64,000 nt of DNA. It comes from Streptomyces sp. NBC_01314. Its GTDB lineage: Bacteria; Actinomycetota; Actinomycetes; Streptomycetales; Streptomycetaceae. Position numbers and translations under genes: made by a program. Every line of letters begins with the position of its first letter. Position 1 is the stretch's first letter. Location: the NCBI RefSeq assembly GCF_041435215.1, contig NZ_CP108394.1, positions 806,001 to 870,000 of the forward strand, given 5' to 3'. The notes beneath the pieces are model-generated. The model was given only the letters and a program-made list of their open reading frames with translations. It was not told the DNA's origin and ran no database searches. This document shows, piece after piece, positions 63,760 through 64,000 of this stretch.

Positions 63760-64000
63760 ATGCAGATGAGAATTCCGCCTCGGACGAAACGTCGCTGCGG
63801 CGCCGCCGTGAATCGCGCCGAGGAGAAACTGCTGGCCCTGTCGAGAAGCATTCACGCCGAACCGGAGACGGCGTTTCAGGAACACCGCAGCGCCGCCAAG
63901 GTCGCCGGTCTCCTCCGGGACGAGGGCTTCGAAGTGGAGTCGGGGGCCGGCGGGCTCGAGACGGCGTTCACCGCGCGCTTCGGCGGTGGCCCGCTCACCG
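63760..64000 (+). CDS. M20-family peptidase/amidohydrolase (5' part, cut by the window end)
   Basis: An ATG with GGAGG at 63750-63754 opens a frame that is still open at 64000 (80 residues). EEKLLALSRSIHAEPETAFQ, EHRSAAKVAGLLRDEGFEVE matches the N-terminal region of M20D amidohydrolases (the HxxPE motif and SAxxxxxLLxxxGF helix). Second ATG at 63766. It is divergent from the LanB-like gene. In scaffold-peptide (PEARL) pathways a protease releases the finished amino acid, so a peptidase at this place is suggestive. Only the beginning can be seen. Confidence 0.7.
   Translation, partial: MQMRIPPRTKRRCGAAVNRAEEKLLALSRSIHAEPETAFQEHRSAAKVAGLLRDEGFEVESGAGGLETAFTARFGGGPLT

Noticed and set aside
1..64000. 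CRISPR arrays, tRNA or rRNA genes, intact IS elements, phage genes
   Set aside because: None was seen. The short tandem repeats lack the spacing of a CRISPR array, and transposase signals are relics or part of a fusion.

Overview
The window is high-GC actinobacterial DNA and almost certainly comes from a Streptomyces or close relative. The codon use is strongly GC3-biased, GTG starts are common, the genes are of typical Streptomyces families, and a PKS-containing biosynthetic cluster sits at the right edge. No tRNA, rRNA, CRISPR array or intact insertion sequence was seen. All calls come from reading the sequence; no database search was run.

Left part (about 0.2-20 kb): after a secreted metzincin-like protease there is an IclR regulator and a large catabolic locus. 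A minus-strand run of eight genes carries a Rieske oxygenase, a glycine/proline-betaine type ABC importer (ATPase, permease, lipoprotein), a glutathione-independent formaldehyde dehydrogenase, an FAD amine oxidase, a DHDPS-family lyase/deaminase and an aldehyde dehydrogenase. Divergent plus-strand genes carry the Rieske reductase, a zinc-less oxidoreductase and an enolase-superfamily epimerase like HpbD. A hydroxyproline epimerase-type proline racemase homologue and a chimeric IS630-transposase/GntR regulator complete it. Together these fit uptake and breakdown of (hydroxy)proline betaine: epimerisation, oxidative N-demethylation with formaldehyde disposal, imino-acid oxidation, deamination, and oxidation to 2-oxoglutarate.

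20-28 kb: a tightly coupled minus-strand operon, glyA-soxB-soxD-soxA-soxG-purU, encodes heterotetrameric sarcosine oxidase plus folate C1 enzymes, with a divergent GntR regulator. 28.6-31.2 kb: an ornithine-cyclodeaminase family gene, translationally coupled to a small ORF, runs into a graveyard of truncated genes (Old Yellow Enzyme, aldo/keto reductase, xanthine dehydrogenase, XdhC).

31-44 kb: an accessory, redox/xenobiotic-type region. It contains quinone oxidoreductases, SDRs, a DJ-1/PfpI protein, an enoyl-CoA hydratase, TetR, MerR and LysR regulators, and many gene fragments (P450, MmyB-type regulator, LLM oxidoreductase, ferredoxin reductase, alcohol dehydrogenase). Three copies of one MerR-type promoter/operator element tie several genes together. 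An imperfect inverted repeat carrying the 3' half of merR and a strong terminator brackets about 4.5 kb.

44-53 kb: hutD, then a proline-catabolic cluster (proline dehydrogenase, GntR, P5C dehydrogenase), and divergently an N-methyl-amino-acid oxidase, an M20 amidohydrolase and a second, paralogous GntR.

53-64 kb: a biosynthetic cluster on the minus strand. It has a 2384-residue protein ordered acyl-CoA ligase, carrier, KS, AT, carrier, thioester reductase, GNAT region; a SAM methyltransferase; and an 820-residue LanB-like protein without an elimination domain. A divergent M20 peptidase is cut by the window end. This pairing of a reductively released one-module PKS with a LanB-like enzyme is the best candidate for an undescribed system.
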